Origin: Tenacibaculum singaporense
GTDB taxonomy: Bacteria; Bacteroidota; Bacteroidia; Flavobacteriales; Flavobacteriaceae
Reading direction: 5' to 3'
NCBI RefSeq assembly: GCF_003867015.1
Contig: NZ_CP032548.1
Location: 372,001-436,000, forward strand
Length of the DNA: 64,000 nucleotides
Shown: piece by piece, positions 34,415 through 43,342 of the stretch
Layout: each line of letters starts with the position of its first letter
Position numbering within the stretch: position 1 is the stretch's first letter
The notes under the pieces: model-generated
Told to the model about the DNA's origin: nothing
Database searches by the model: none
What the model saw: the letters and a program-made list of their open reading frames with translations, nothing else
Translations under genes and position numbers: made by a program

Positions 34415-36763
34415 ATGAAAAAAATTATACCTGTATCGTTGGTATTGTTTTTATTTATTACGACAACATTAGTTGCCCAAAACAATTCTATTAAAGGAAT
34501 CATCATATCAGACAATAATGATTTCCTTACTTCAGTAAACATAACTTTAACTCCAACTGACAAAGGACTCGTCAGCAACGAAAAAGGAGAGTTTGAATTC
34601 AAAAACTTAAAAAAAGGTAAATATGTAGTTAACTTATCAATGGTTGGTTTTGAAAGAAAAACAATTACCGTAAAACTTAAGGGTAACGAATCTAAAAATC
34701 TTGGTAAAATTATTCTTAAAGAGGCTATTGATCAATTAGATGAAGTTACGATTAATGGAGTAAAAAACAGATATTCTAAAAACAATGTTTCAAATTCTTT
34801 ACGCTTAAAAACTCCAATTAAACAATTACCGCAAAATGTTCAAGTAGTAGGTTCAGAAATATTACAAGATCAACTTGTTACAAACATGCTAGAAGGTGCT
34901 TTTAAAAATGTTAGTGGTGTTAGTAATATAGAGCATTGGGGACATTTTGCTCGTGTTAACATGCGCGGATTCAGATTACCTGCTTTTAGGAATGGAGTGA
35001 ACATCCAAGATTCTTGGGGACCATTATCCGAAGATACTTTTATGGTAGATCGTATTGAATTTGTTAAAGGACCTTCTGGTTTTATGATGGCTGCTGGTGA
35101 ACCTGGTGGTTTTTACAATGTAGTAACCAAAAAACCTACAGAAGAAAAAATTGGATATGTAAACTTAATGGCTGGTAGTTTTGACACTTATAGAGCGGCG
35201 GCTGACTTTGGTGGTGCTTTAACAAGCGACAAACGTTTATTAGCTCGTTTAAATCTTTTATATCAAAATACAGGAAGTCATAGAAAGTTTGAAGATACCG
35301 AACGTATTGGTATCGCTCCTTCTTTATCTTATAAAATAACAGATAAAACAAACTTCTTAACCGAATTTTCTTTCCAAAAACTTAACACTCTTATTGGTGC
35401 AGCTTATATATTTGGTCCTGTTGATAAAGGGTTTGGTAGCCTACCAAAAGATTTTACTATGGTTGATAGTAATTTCCCAGATACTGACATTAAAGAAGTT
35501 AGTTTACTAAACCAACTAACTCATAACTTTAACGAAAACTGGTCAGTGGAAGCAAAATATGTAACAATGCTTTACACACAAGAAGGGGCTTCTGCATGGT
35601 TAGGTAGTATACAAAATAATGGTGATGCTATTAGAAGTGTAAGCATTTGGGATGCTATTTCTGAAAGTGAATATTTCCAGTTATACACTAACGGAAAATT
35701 CAACACAGGTGCTGTTAGCCATAAAATTATGGGAGGCTTTGATTATACTGACAAAGAGTATTTTGCTGATTTTAGTCAAGCTGGTACGGTAGACTCTCCT
35801 GCTAATCCATTCAATATTTATAACCCAACTTATGGAGATAGAGTTTTTCCAGTATTTGATAGAAGTACTCCTTTAAAAGAACGCGCTAGTTTATATACTT
35901 ACGGAACTAAAATTAATTCTTTGTATGCACAAGATGAAATAGGGTTTTTAGAGAATAAAATACGTTTAACATTAGCGGGTAGGTATACTGAATTACAGCC
36001 TAAAGGGGATATTACCACTAAAAAATTTACTCCTAGAATTGGTTTAAGTGCTGATATTACTCCGCAAATTACCGCTTATGGATTATACGACCAATCATTC
36101 TTAGCAAATGATGCTATTGATAATACAGGAAAGAGGTTTGACCCTATTGAAGGAACTATTTACGAAGCTGGTTTAAAAACCAATTGGTTAAACGGTAAAA
36201 TAAACGCTTCATTAAGTGCATATATTATCAATAAAAATAACATGACTACAAGTGATCCTACCGATCCTACTCGTCAGTTTAGCATTTTACTTGGAGAAGT
36301 AGAGTCGAAAGGTTTTGAATTTGATATGCAAGCACACATTACAAGTGAATTAGACTTATTGTTAAATTACGCAAATACAAATGTTGAGATTGCAAAGTCT
36401 GACATTCCAAATACAGTAGGAACAAGAATTGCTGGACATGCAAAACATATCACTAATGGGTGGTTAAATTATAACTTTAATGAAAATTCAGCTCTGAAAG
36501 GTTTTGGTCTTTCTCTAGGATATCAATATTTAGTAGATAGATCTTCTTGGGCTTGGAACGCAGACAACAAAACAGAATTACCTGACTATTTTAGAATGGA
36601 TGGTGGTATTCATTGGAAGAACAACAAATTACGTGTTGCTTTAAATATCAACAATATTTTAAACAAACATTTGTATTCTGGTGCAAACTACGGAACGTAC
36701 TTATACTGGCAATCTGAACCAGGAATTAACGGTAGAGTATCTCTTACTTACAACTTATTCTAA
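34415..36763 (+). CDS. TonB-dependent siderophore receptor (FoxA/FhuA-like)
   Basis: The 782-residue receptor has a signal peptide (about 1-22, TTLVAQ), a carboxypeptidase-regulatory-like domain (about 25-105), a plug (about 125-240) and a barrel ending NGRVSLTYNLF. The plug contains VNMRGFRLP and IEFVKGPSGFMMAAGEPGG followed by VVTKKPT, the signature of the TonB-siderophore receptor subgroup that includes ferrichrome and ferrioxamine receptors. It opens the iron-uptake half of the island and has its own promoter and terminator. The likely ligand is the hydroxamate made by the operon at 41397-53300; this is inferred from location. Confidence 0.92.
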   Translation: MKKIIPVSLVLFLFITTTLVAQNNSIKGIIISDNNDFLTSVNITLTPTDKGLVSNEKGEFEFKNLKKGKYVVNLSMVGFERKTITVKLKGNESKNLGKIILKEAIDQLDEVTINGVKNRYSKNNVSNSLRLKTPIKQLPQNVQVVGSEILQDQLVTNMLEGAFKNVSGVSNIEHWGHFARVNMRGFRLPAFRNGVNIQDSWGPLSEDTFMVDRIEFVKGPSGFMMAAGEPGGFYNVVTKKPTEEKIGYVNLMAGSFDTYRAAADFGGALTSDKRLLARLNLLYQNTGSHRKFEDTERIGIAPSLSYKITDKTNFLTEFSFQKLNTLIGAAYIFGPVDKGFGSLPKDFTMVDSNFPDTDIKEVSLLNQLTHNFNENWSVEAKYVTMLYTQEGASAWLGSIQNNGDAIRSVSIWDAISESEYFQLYTNGKFNTGAVSHKIMGGFDYTDKEYFADFSQAGTVDSPANPFNIYNPTYGDRVFPVFDRSTPLKERASLYTYGTKINSLYAQDEIGFLENKIRLTLAGRYTELQPKGDITTKKFTPRIGLSADITPQITAYGLYDQSFLANDAIDNTGKRFDPIEGTIYEAGLKTNWLNGKINASLSAYIINKNNMTTSDPTDPTRQFSILLGEVESKGFEFDMQAHITSELDLLLNYANTNVEIAKSDIPNTVGTRIAGHAKHITNGWLNYNFNENSALKGFGLSLGYQYLVDRSSWAWNADNKTELPDYFRMDGGIHWKNNKLRVALNINNILNKHLYSGANYGTYLYWQSEPGINGRVSLTYNLF

Positions 36764-36770
36764 ATAAACT

Positions 36771-36798
36771 AAAACCACCTATTTTCTTAGGTGGTTTT
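36771..36798 (+). terminator. Rho-independent terminator
   Basis: AAAACCACCTA and TAGGTGGTTTT stem behind the siderophore receptor. Partial read-through to the DUF4198 gene 15 bp later is possible. Confidence 0.8.
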
Positions 36799-36812
36799 AT
36801 AAATTATTAAAA

Positions 36813-37547
36813 ATGAAAAAATCAATTTTAACAATACTATTTTTAACAGTAATTAGTAATTCGTTTGCTCATTACTTATGGATTGAAACCAACCCTACAG
36901 GAAAACTAAACAACGAACACGAAATTAAAATTCGTTTTGGAGAATTTTCTGAAGGTGTTATTGAAAAGGTAGGAGGAGATAACTATAACAATGTAAAAGA
37001 CTTTACTATTTGGTTAATCGCTCCTGATGGAAGTAAGACCTCTTTACAAACAATCGCTAAAAACGATTACTATAGCACTTCTTTTATTCCACAACAAAAA
37101 GGAACCTATACTATTGCTTTAGACAACAAAAAAATAAAAGTGTTTGACTATACAAAATACGATTATACAATCTTTAAACCGGAATATCACGCAAAAGCAC
37201 GAGTGGTAGTTGGTAACTCAATTAGTGAATTAAGAAGTACAAACCCAAAAGGAATTGAAATTATAGATGTCACTCCAAAACATCATAAAAACACTGATGA
37301 AATCACTTTAAAAGTATTGTATAAAAATTCAGCCTTAAAAGATGGGGAAGTTACATTGTTTGCTGAAGGCAAATGGTTTGTAAAAGAAAAAACCAATAAA
37401 AAAGGATTGGTTACTTTCAAGTTACCTAAAAAAACTATGTATACAGTAGAAACTACTCATGAAGAAAAAACTCCTGGCACCTACAAAGGAGATGACTATA
37501 AAATTATTTGGCACTGTGCTACATATTTCATTGACAACAAACTATAA
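36813..37547 (+). CDS. DUF4198 periplasmic protein
   Basis: The 244-residue protein has a signal peptide (about 1-19, ISNSFA) directly followed by HYLWIE, the typical start of mature DUF4198/CbiK-NikM-like proteins with an N-terminal His. Two beta-sandwich-like parts follow, the second with DGEVTLFAEGKWF and KTNKKGLVTFKLPKK, a pattern for Ig-like domains. Related proteins occur in metal-uptake loci, so a periplasmic role in iron-siderophore handling is plausible but not shown. Confidence 0.8.
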   Translation: MKKSILTILFLTVISNSFAHYLWIETNPTGKLNNEHEIKIRFGEFSEGVIEKVGGDNYNNVKDFTIWLIAPDGSKTSLQTIAKNDYYSTSFIPQQKGTYTIALDNKKIKVFDYTKYDYTIFKPEYHAKARVVVGNSISELRSTNPKGIEIIDVTPKHHKNTDEITLKVLYKNSALKDGEVTLFAEGKWFVKEKTNKKGLVTFKLPKKTMYTVETTHEEKTPGTYKGDDYKIIWHCATYFIDNKL

Positions 37548-37660
37548 GTTTTAGTTATAAACTTTAACTGAACTATGAATAGCTATTTGAATTATTAAAT
37601 GTTGCAAACACAAAGCTCTGAACTTTTATGTTTAGGGTTTTGTTATTTCAATAAACCACT

Positions 37661-37990
37661 ATGAAAACAGTTACCTTTCTTATTATTTTCCTCGGATGTT
37701 ATGCCTTATATAACTCCTCTGAAAAAGCTTATCGATCTGATAGTTTTACCTTGCAAAAATGGTTTCAGTCTAATAGTTTTTTCACCAAAACAACTGGATT
37801 AATCTTCTTACTTATAGGGTTATTCTTATCCATCTCTTTTTTTGGGCTTTCAGCAGGAATTATCACATGGCTTGTAGCTATTTCTCTGTTTCTAAGTCTT
37901 ATTATTCTCATTATTCCTTTAAGAACGATAAACTATATTTTCTTAACAGTCTTATTTATGTTAACCTTTATAATAGAATACTTTTTATAA
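37661..37990 (+). CDS. Small membrane protein, DUF3325-like
   Basis: The 109-residue hydrophobic protein has three to four predicted membrane segments. Its N-terminal part with YNSSEKAYRSDSF and one more polar loop recalls DUF3325 proteins that lie next to PepSY genes in ferrisiderophore loci of proteobacteria. The assignment rests on size, topology and position. It ends 1 bp before the next ORF, so it is translationally linked to it. Confidence 0.6.
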   Translation: MKTVTFLIIFLGCYALYNSSEKAYRSDSFTLQKWFQSNSFFTKTTGLIFLLIGLFLSISFFGLSAGIITWLVAISLFLSLIILIIPLRTINYIFLTVLFMLTFIIEYFL

Positions 37991-37991
37991 T

Positions 37992-38294
37992 ATGCCTGCT
38001 AACTCTAAATACTTAAACCAATCACCTTGGCAACAGTTTGCTAAAATTTCTGCAGGCTTAATAGGTGGATATATGATAAGTGCTTTACTACACATGTGTT
38101 TAGTCTTATGGTTACCCAATCCAAAGGAAATATTAATTACCTCTATTTACACCATTTTTATTGTTTGGGGTGCTCTGTTAATTGTTCCTTTTCTGTTTAA
38201 AAATGGATGGAATGCTTGGGTTATATACCTTGTAGCTTTAATAATACTATACATTGTTTATTACTTCGGAAACCAACAAAATCCATTTGTATAA
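37992..38294 (+). CDS. Small membrane protein, DUF3649-like
   Basis: The 100-residue protein has three predicted membrane segments; it starts PANSKYLNQSPWQQFAKIS and contains GGYMISALLHMCLVLWLP, like the small iron-uptake proteins (DUF3649) beside PepSY reductases. Its stop and the start of the PepSY gene share a base (TAATG), so translation is coupled. It probably forms a complex with the PepSY protein in the inner membrane. Confidence 0.6.
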   Translation: MPANSKYLNQSPWQQFAKISAGLIGGYMISALLHMCLVLWLPNPKEILITSIYTIFIVWGALLIVPFLFKNGWNAWVIYLVALIILYIVYYFGNQQNPFV

Positions 38295-40366
38295 TGAGTA
38301 ACAGAAATTACAATGTGTTTTTCAATACACATACCGTTAGTGGTATTGTTATAAGTGTAGCCTTATATGTGATTTTTTTTACAGGATCTTTTGCCCTTTT
38401 TAAAGATGAAATAGAAGCTTGGGAAGACGGTAAGCATTCGCAAAATATTGCTCGAGAAAATATTAACTATGACTTTTTATTAAAAAAACTTTCAGAAAAT
38501 TATCATTTAACGAGTAGAGATATTCGTTTTTATTTGGGGCATAAAAGTGACAACATTTATGTGTTAACCTCAGCTGCAAAAGATACAGTAAACATTCCTG
38601 ATGAAGCAAAATACCAAAACTATCAAGCTATAAATATTCATACTGGTGAAACAGCTAGTTATGTAGAGAAATATGGATTAGGAGAATTTTTATACCGCTT
38701 GCATTTCTTTACACAAATACCTATTATTGGAATTTACCTTGCTGGTTTTGTTTCCTTATTCTTTTTATTTGCCATTGTTACTGGTGTGATTGTACATTGG
38801 AAAAAAATCATTACAAACTTTTACCAATTTGATCCCAAAATTGCTTTAAAAAGAGTCTGGACAGACGCACATACCGCATTAGGTATTATTGGACTTCCTT
38901 TTCAATTTATGTATGCTGTTACTGCTGCTTATTTCTGTTTAAGTCTTTTTGTTTTGCTTCCTGCTAATTTTTTATATGGTGGAGATCAAAATAAACTAAT
39001 GGAAGATTTACGTCCAGACCGTACATCTTATGAATGGACTGCTAAAACAGATAAAGAAATTCCAAGTGTAAACCAGTTTGTAAAAGAAAACGCTAACCGC
39101 TGGTCTCATTTTAATTCTAATTATGTTTTAATAAAAAACTATGGCGGTAACAACATGAAATATTGCTTAATTGGTGAGCTAGATTATAAAGAACGTTTTT
39201 TAAGTTCGGGAATGGTGATTTACGATTTTGAAACTGATAAAACTTCTGTTGTAAGAAATCCTAATGAAAGTAAGTATACAGATGACATCCAGCTTTCTGT
39301 AAGCCGCCTACATTATGGTAATTTCGGGGGTATTGCTGTAAAAGTTATTTACTTTATCCTAGCACTTATTACTTGTTTTGTAATTATTACTGGTGTGCTC
39401 ATATGGATAGAAACTCGTAATAAGAAAAGTATGAGTTTAAAACAGCGTTTATACACAGCTAAAGTAGGACATATTTATCTTGCTATTTGTTTGTCATTAT
39501 TTCCTGTTATTGCCTTATTTTTCTTGGTGGTAAAATTGTTACCCGAAGCTTATCAAACTCAAAAAATGAGCATTTTATATACTTGGTTTTTTGTTATTTG
39601 GTTACTAGCTACCATTTTCTTCAGATTTAAACGAAATAATTACCTCACAAATAAAACTACTTTAATAGCAGGAGCTGTACTTGGTTTTTTAGTTCCAATT
39701 GCTAGTGGTATTGTTTCTAATAACTGGATTTGGAACACGTATAAAGCTAAACAATTTGACATTCTTACAGTTGATTTGTTATGGATAGGTATCTCAATTA
39801 CTGCGTTATTTATCTACCTTAAAATTAAACCAGAAGCAAAAGCTAAAAGTGCCTTTACAAAGCATCCTATAGATTATAAAAATCGCAAACATTTATTAGC
39901 TGAAGAAGCACAAAAGACAACTAAAGATTTAACTAACCAGAAAAAGCAACTATTAAACAATAAAAATCACATACCTATGAGAACAAAAATTATAATCCTT
40001 TGGATATTTTTAGCAATTGGCTGGATAGTTCACCATATATATGGACTATTCAATATATACTACAATGAAACTTTAGTAATGGAAGGCGCAACAGGTGAAG
40101 CTCCTTTTATACATCACATATATCGCATCTTATTTGAAGGAATGTGTTTGCTTTTTGGTTTACTAACTATTGAAGTTTCTAAGAAATGGTTTAAAATAAC
40201 TTCGTTAGTTTGGGCTAGTATTGCTGGTTTATATAACGTATATCATTTGTTTGAAGCCATTATCCATGAAGCGAGTAACCTCTCTGAAATATTCATGCTC
40301 CTTTTAGTAGCTATATCAAGTATCTTTTTAATCATTAATATTTATAAATGGATTAAAAATATTTAA
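38294..40366 (+). CDS. PepSY-domain inner-membrane protein (probable ferrisiderophore reductase)
   Basis: The 690-residue protein starts at the ATG overlapping the previous stop; an upstream ATG at 38207 would overlap that gene by 88 bp and is unlikely. Residues 1-~400 match PepSY-associated TM proteins: NTHTVSGIVISVALYVIFFTGSFALFKDE, a first periplasmic part, GVIVHWKKI, TDAHTALGIIGLPFQ with membrane His, and a late RLHYGNFGG. FoxB of Pseudomonas, a relative, reduces ferrioxamine. Residues 562-690 form an extra four-helix membrane module that begins at its own Met. Confidence 0.82.
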   Translation: MSNRNYNVFFNTHTVSGIVISVALYVIFFTGSFALFKDEIEAWEDGKHSQNIARENINYDFLLKKLSENYHLTSRDIRFYLGHKSDNIYVLTSAAKDTVNIPDEAKYQNYQAINIHTGETASYVEKYGLGEFLYRLHFFTQIPIIGIYLAGFVSLFFLFAIVTGVIVHWKKIITNFYQFDPKIALKRVWTDAHTALGIIGLPFQFMYAVTAAYFCLSLFVLLPANFLYGGDQNKLMEDLRPDRTSYEWTAKTDKEIPSVNQFVKENANRWSHFNSNYVLIKNYGGNNMKYCLIGELDYKERFLSSGMVIYDFETDKTSVVRNPNESKYTDDIQLSVSRLHYGNFGGIAVKVIYFILALITCFVIITGVLIWIETRNKKSMSLKQRLYTAKVGHIYLAICLSLFPVIALFFLVVKLLPEAYQTQKMSILYTWFFVIWLLATIFFRFKRNNYLTNKTTLIAGAVLGFLVPIASGIVSNNWIWNTYKAKQFDILTVDLLWIGISITALFIYLKIKPEAKAKSAFTKHPIDYKNRKHLLAEEAQKTTKDLTNQKKQLLNNKNHIPMRTKIIILWIFLAIGWIVHHIYGLFNIYYNETLVMEGATGEAPFIHHIYRILFEGMCLLFGLLTIEVSKKWFKITSLVWASIAGLYNVYHLFEAIIHEASNLSEIFMLLLVAISSIFLIINIYKWIKNI

Positions 40367-40402
40367 TAAGCTTAATTCAAATTTCCTTTGTCCCCCAATT
40401 TT

Positions 40403-41377
40403 ATGGAAATTGCCATAGTCAATGATGAAACATTGTATTTAAAAAACATACTACAGTTACAAAATAAAAACATAAACTGTGGTATAACAACCTGTGTCTA
40501 TACTGTTAATCCTTCATATGGTAGCGGAATCATAACTAGCTACTATTTTGATGGCTTACTAATTACTATAATTAATGCTAGATTTAAACACGATTTTCTT
40601 TTTACTTCAAATCATAACTTAAGCTCTTTGGATCTTTCTGTTTTAATAGAAGGGGAAAAAATTATTCGTTCTCTTGATTCCAAAAATGACCTTATTCTTG
40701 AAAAGAATGAAAGTTGCCTTCTATACAGTAACAATGAAGAGAACAAAGCCTTTTTTTATAGAGATAAACCTATAAACGAAATTAAAATTAGCATGTATGA
40801 TTCTTTTATACAAAAACATCAAATGCAGGATCTTTTGTCCAATAACAAGGTATTTGGTTTAAAAAAAACAGAAAACTTTACTCAACAATTAACTCCTAAT
40901 ATGGAGAAAGTTGTTAATGAAATACTTCTTAATTCACAAAAAGGGTTGCTTAAACGTCTTTTTTTAGAATCAAAAACGTTAGAATTACTACATCTACAAT
41001 TAGCCGTTCGTACAGAAAAAGCAAGCAGCTCTAATGAAAATATTCTTAAGAAAATATATAAGGTAGAAGCTATACTTCAAACAAATCTACACGAACAAAT
41101 ATCCATACAGCAACTTGCTCGTAAGGTGCTTTTGAATCAAAATGTTTTAAAAAATGAGTTTAAAAAATTGTTCGATGAAACAATTTTCAATTATTCTAAA
41201 AAATTAAGAATGGAGAAGGCTAAAAGCTTATTAGCTCATACTCAAAAACCTATTTATGAAGTAGCTGATATGGTAGGATATAAAAACCCTACCCATTTTA
41301 CAGCTGCTTTTAAAAAGTTTGAAAAAGTAACTCCTAAAGAGTTTAGAAAGAATTATTCTTCTCTTCTTAAAAACTAG
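40403..41377 (+). CDS. AraC-family transcriptional regulator (PchR-like)
   Basis: The 324-residue protein starts at the ATG at 40403; a TTG at 40388 is possible but lies in the leader. The C-terminal ~100 residues form the double helix-turn-helix of AraC: ISIQQLARKVLLNQNVLK, then IYEVADMVGYKNPTHFTAAF and TPKEFRK. The N-terminal part resembles ligand-binding regions of PchR-type, siderophore-responsive regulators. Its place at the end of the uptake genes suggests it activates the receptor or the biosynthetic operon when its ferrisiderophore is present. It converges on the operon with 19 bp between stops and no clear terminator. Confidence 0.88.
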   Translation: MEIAIVNDETLYLKNILQLQNKNINCGITTCVYTVNPSYGSGIITSYYFDGLLITIINARFKHDFLFTSNHNLSSLDLSVLIEGEKIIRSLDSKNDLILEKNESCLLYSNNEENKAFFYRDKPINEIKISMYDSFIQKHQMQDLLSNNKVFGLKKTENFTQQLTPNMEKVVNEILLNSQKGLLKRLFLESKTLELLHLQLAVRTEKASSSNENILKKIYKVEAILQTNLHEQISIQQLARKVLLNQNVLKNEFKKLFDETIFNYSKKLRMEKAKSLLAHTQKPIYEVADMVGYKNPTHFTAAFKKFEKVTPKEFRKNYSSLLKN

Positions 41378-41396
41378 AATATAATTTTATACTCTT

Positions 41397-42308
41397 TTAT
41401 TTATCAAGTTTATTTAACCAAGCTTCTTCTCTATACTCTCTTGCCTTTTTTCCTCCATCAATGTGGTTCCAACCTGGAGGCATAAAAACATATTTTACTT
41501 TGTCTATTAACCTTGGTGCATTTTTAACGTCTAACCATAATTCTTTCCATAATAGAAACTGCACATCCCATAGGCTTTCGCTATTCAATTTGTCATGCAT
41601 AATTCCATATTCAATCTTTTCATTATCTAACTCTTTTTGAAAAGTTTTAAATAAGCGATCCCAAATACTAAAGGTTTCACCATAATTTCTATCTAAATAA
41701 ATATGATTTTTAGCGTGATGCACCCTATGAACTGAAGGTGTAATTAATATCTTATCTAACTGTTTTTGTTTCCCAATAACTTTTTCATTTATATGTGTTA
41801 GTGTGGCATATAATCGTGCTATGGGTTCAATTACAAAAATCATCAATGGATGAAATCCTACTATTGGAAGCCATATAAAATTAAACGGAGTAAAAAACAC
41901 ATCAAATATTGATCCTCGTGCAACTACAGTTAAGTTCATTTCTTCTGCAGTATGATGTACTCCATGAATACACCATAAAACTCGAACTTTATGTCCTAAT
42001 AAATGAATAAAAAACACTGTAAAATCGTACAACAAGTAAGCCGCAACCCAGACATACCATTGAAATCCCAAGGTGAAAAGTCTGTTTTCATACAACCAAA
42101 ACATGCTAGCCACAACAAACACTTTTGACAATAAAAAATATGGTATACTTTGCACTAAATAAGATACAATACTAACGACTCCTTCTTTGTTTTTTTCTAC
42201 ATAACTTGTTACTATAAGAATTCCCCATTCAACTAGCATTAAAACAAGCACTATTACACTCATGTGTTCTAATTGACCTACAAGTGTTTTTATAGATGAT
42301 AAATCCAT
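41397..42308 (-). CDS. Fatty acid hydroxylase / sterol desaturase family protein
   Basis: The 303-residue membrane protein has the three His boxes of the di-iron family: HLLGHK (about 120), HGVHHTAEE (about 133) and HRVHHAKN (about 200). It has four to five membrane segments. Family members hydroxylate or desaturate fatty acyl chains or sterols using O2. It is the last gene of the nine-gene siderophore operon (gap 3 bp). A paralogue at 54208 sits with a ferredoxin and ferredoxin reductase. The substrate here may be a lipid or an acyl group on the siderophore; inference. Confidence 0.88.
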   Translation of the reverse strand: MDLSSIKTLVGQLEHMSVIVLVLMLVEWGILIVTSYVEKNKEGVVSIVSYLVQSIPYFLLSKVFVVASMFWLYENRLFTLGFQWYVWVAAYLLYDFTVFFIHLLGHKVRVLWCIHGVHHTAEEMNLTVVARGSIFDVFFTPFNFIWLPIVGFHPLMIFVIEPIARLYATLTHINEKVIGKQKQLDKILITPSVHRVHHAKNHIYLDRNYGETFSIWDRLFKTFQKELDNEKIEYGIMHDKLNSESLWDVQFLLWKELWLDVKNAPRLIDKVKYVFMPPGWNHIDGGKKAREYREEAWLNKLDK

Positions 42309-42311
42309 TTC

Positions 42312-43340
42312 TTAATTATTGTTATAAAAATTATTCATTAAAAAAGTACAGACTTGTGCTACTGCTGCTTTTGAAGCTTCTGTTTCTCTAAGGGCATTTA
42401 ATACTATAAAATCGTGTATTGTTCCTCCATATCTTGTTGAAATAACTGGTACTTTAGCTTCTCTTAATTTTTTAGCGTACGCCTCACCTTCATCTCTTAA
42501 CACATCATATTCTGCTGTTATTAAAAGTGTTTTAGGTAAATTTTGAAGTTCCTCTAAACTAGCTTTTAAAGGGGCTACAGTTGCTAATGATTGCGTACTA
42601 TTATCAGGAGCATATACTTCCCAAAACCATTGCATAGTAGCTCTAGTTAAATAATGTCCTTTAGAAAATTGTTCGTATGATTTGGTATTTAAATTAGCAT
42701 CGGTTACAGGATACAACAACACTTGCCCAAGAATTTTAGGGGCTCCTTTTCCTTTAGCCTTCATTGCTACGACTGTTGCCATATTTCCTCCTACGCTGTC
42801 ACCACCAACTATAATTCTGTTTGAATCTAATCCATATCTTTTTCCATATTTCGATATAAATAAAGCTGCTGTATATCCTTCTTCATTTGTCACAGGGTAT
42901 TTTACTTCTGGTGCTCTAGAATACTCTACAAAAACAACACCTACATTGGCTTTTAAAACAATATCTCTCATCAAACGTTTATGTGTTTCAAAACTATTAA
43001 ACACCCAACCTCCTCCATGAAAGTATATTAATGTAGGAAGCAACTTTTGTTCTTTTTTAGGCTTAATTATTACTGCGTTTACTTTTTGATTCTCTTCTTT
43101 AAAGGTAACTTTTGTAAAAGTTACTTCATCATACGTTAAGGTTGAATCTTTTTGCATGTTTTCCATTGCTAGCCTTCCCACATCCAAAGGCAAATCTTGT
43201 AATGGTGGGCCTTGATAAGAATGAATTGCTTCTAAAAATTCTTGAACGATAGGGTCTAATCCATAACTCCCTGCTAATGTTGCTTGTGCTACGGATTTAA
43301 ACTGTAACAAAACAACGATAATAACTAATAACTTCTTCAT
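42312..43340 (-). CDS. Secreted alpha/beta hydrolase (HSL-type esterase)
   Basis: The 342-residue protein has a signal peptide (MKKLLVIIVVLLQFKSVAQA), the oxyanion motif HGGGWVF (about 108), the nucleophile GGDSVGG (about 186), Asp in EYDVLRDEG (about 285) and His in IHDFIV (about 315), all features of the hormone-sensitive-lipase family. It is exported to the periplasm or beyond. It lies within the siderophore operon, where it could hydrolyse an ester or acyl group of the siderophore. No such activity can be read from the sequence alone. Confidence 0.88.
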   Translation of the reverse strand: MKKLLVIIVVLLQFKSVAQATLAGSYGLDPIVQEFLEAIHSYQGPPLQDLPLDVGRLAMENMQKDSTLTYDEVTFTKVTFKEENQKVNAVIIKPKKEQKLLPTLIYFHGGGWVFNSFETHKRLMRDIVLKANVGVVFVEYSRAPEVKYPVTNEEGYTAALFISKYGKRYGLDSNRIIVGGDSVGGNMATVVAMKAKGKGAPKILGQVLLYPVTDANLNTKSYEQFSKGHYLTRATMQWFWEVYAPDNSTQSLATVAPLKASLEELQNLPKTLLITAEYDVLRDEGEAYAKKLREAKVPVISTRYGGTIHDFIVLNALRETEASKAAVAQVCTFLMNNFYNNN

Positions 43341-43342
43341 AC

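Noticed and set aside
38207..38293. Longer N-terminus of the PepSY protein from the ATG at 38207
   Set aside because: It would overlap the upstream gene by 88 bp and add a non-conserved sequence before a standard PepSY start; the TAATG coupling fits the 38294 start.
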